In this document: positions 5,017 through 5,303 of the stretch, piece by piece
Numbering within the stretch: position 1 is the first letter of the stretch
Layout: the number at the start of each line of letters is the position of its first letter
NCBI GenBank assembly: GCA_900541835.1
Contig: UQLL01000041.1
Span: 1-5,303 of the forward strand
Direction: 5' to 3'
DNA length: 5,303 nt
From: an uncultured Porphyromonadaceae bacterium
GTDB taxonomy: Bacteria; Bacteroidota; Bacteroidia; Bacteroidales; Muribaculaceae
Position numbers and translations under genes: made by a program
The notes under the pieces: generated by a model
What the model was told of the DNA's origin: nothing
What the model saw: only the letters and a program-made list of their open reading frames with translations
Database searches by the model: none

Positions 5017-5303
5017 TCATAGGCGGACATAAATTCAGTTTCGAGAACACACTTGACTCGGCGGTAACGGTTCCGGACTGTTTTGTAAAGGCGGGTTCAA
5101 AGTTGGGCAGCGGCAACGGCGAGGCAAAGCTTTACATCGCCTCAAAGGCGGTAATGTACCCGTTTTTCGGCCACGAGGGATTTCGGGCTAAGTGCTTCAT
5201 GTTGAGAAGCGACCTTGAGGCGTACATGAACGCACTGCACGCGGAATACATAAGGGAGGTTCTATTATTTGATTTTTCAGACTGGCGCATCGAGACAGAA
5301 CCT
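5013..5303 (+). CDS. Unrecognised protein coupled to the methyltransferase, truncated by window edge; possible cognate restriction endonuclease
   Basis: An open frame of 97 codons without a stop, beginning MIIGGHKFSFENTLDSA and still open at the last base. Its ATG overlaps the methyltransferase stop (ATGA at 5013-5016), so translation is probably coupled by re-initiation; the purine run GGAGA at 5008-5012 abuts the ATG too closely to be a normal ribosome-binding site. The visible part has no signal peptide or membrane segment and looks like a soluble alpha/beta protein. I do not recognise the family, and no complete nuclease motif can be asserted (no clear PD-(D/E)xK, HNH or GIY-YIG). A cognate restriction endonuclease is the usual partner in this position; a very-short-patch repair nuclease or an accessory protein are alternatives. 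The reading frame itself is well supported; function is inference from context. Confidence 0.75.
   Translation, partial: MIIGGHKFSFENTLDSAVTVPDCFVKAGSKLGSGNGEAKLYIASKAVMYPFFGHEGFRAKCFMLRSDLEAYMNALHAEYIREVLLFDFSDWRIETEP

Noticed and set aside
1..5303. tRNA, rRNA, CRISPR array, insertion sequence or attachment site
   Set aside because: No cloverleaf with a T-arm, no regularly spaced repeats, no transposase-like frame and no flanking direct repeats were found on either strand.

Overview
The window looks like a chromosomal segment of a GC-rich member of the Bacteroidales (a Prevotella- or Muribaculaceae-type gut or oral bacterium; this genus-level guess is inference). Three things point there. 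The amylase ends in a tail resembling the type IX secretion (T9SS) sorting domain. There is a near-perfect Bacteroidetes promoter (TTTG, 20-bp spacer, TATCTTTG). A small secreted PepSY-like (DUF2874-type) protein is also present, a family common in this phylum.

Layout: positions 61-2817 (minus strand) encode a large secreted multidomain GH13 alpha-amylase/pullulanase-like enzyme of 918 aa. Positions 2818-3121 are non-coding; they hold the amylase leader, a TAnnTTTG-type -7 box, a small inverted repeat near the predicted transcript start, and a strong hairpin behind the next gene. Positions 3122-3559 (minus) encode a 145-aa exported protein with two PepSY-like units. Positions 3560-3789 are a divergent intergenic region with an operator-like inverted repeat and the promoter of the plus-strand genes. 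Positions 3790-5016 (plus) encode a complete 408-aa DNA (cytosine-5) methyltransferase. A second plus-strand gene starts at 5013, overlaps the methyltransferase stop in an ATGA arrangement, and runs off the window at 5303 with 97 codons visible.

The left half is ordinary glycan-use and envelope biology: a secreted starch-type glucan hydrolase and a small periplasmic protein. The right half looks like an accessory module, most simply a type II restriction-modification operon with the methylase first and an unrecognised partner, probably the nuclease, second. Sampled lines of the right half are lower in GC (about 42-65%) than those of the amylase (about 62-73%), and AGG/AGA arginine codons are more frequent. 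This fits acquisition by transfer, with the boundary near the divergent intergenic region. I see no transposase, integrase, tRNA, CRISPR array or attachment site. The least explained item is the truncated gene at the right edge; the most unusual DNA features are the compact inverted repeats clustered at or just after the predicted transcript starts.
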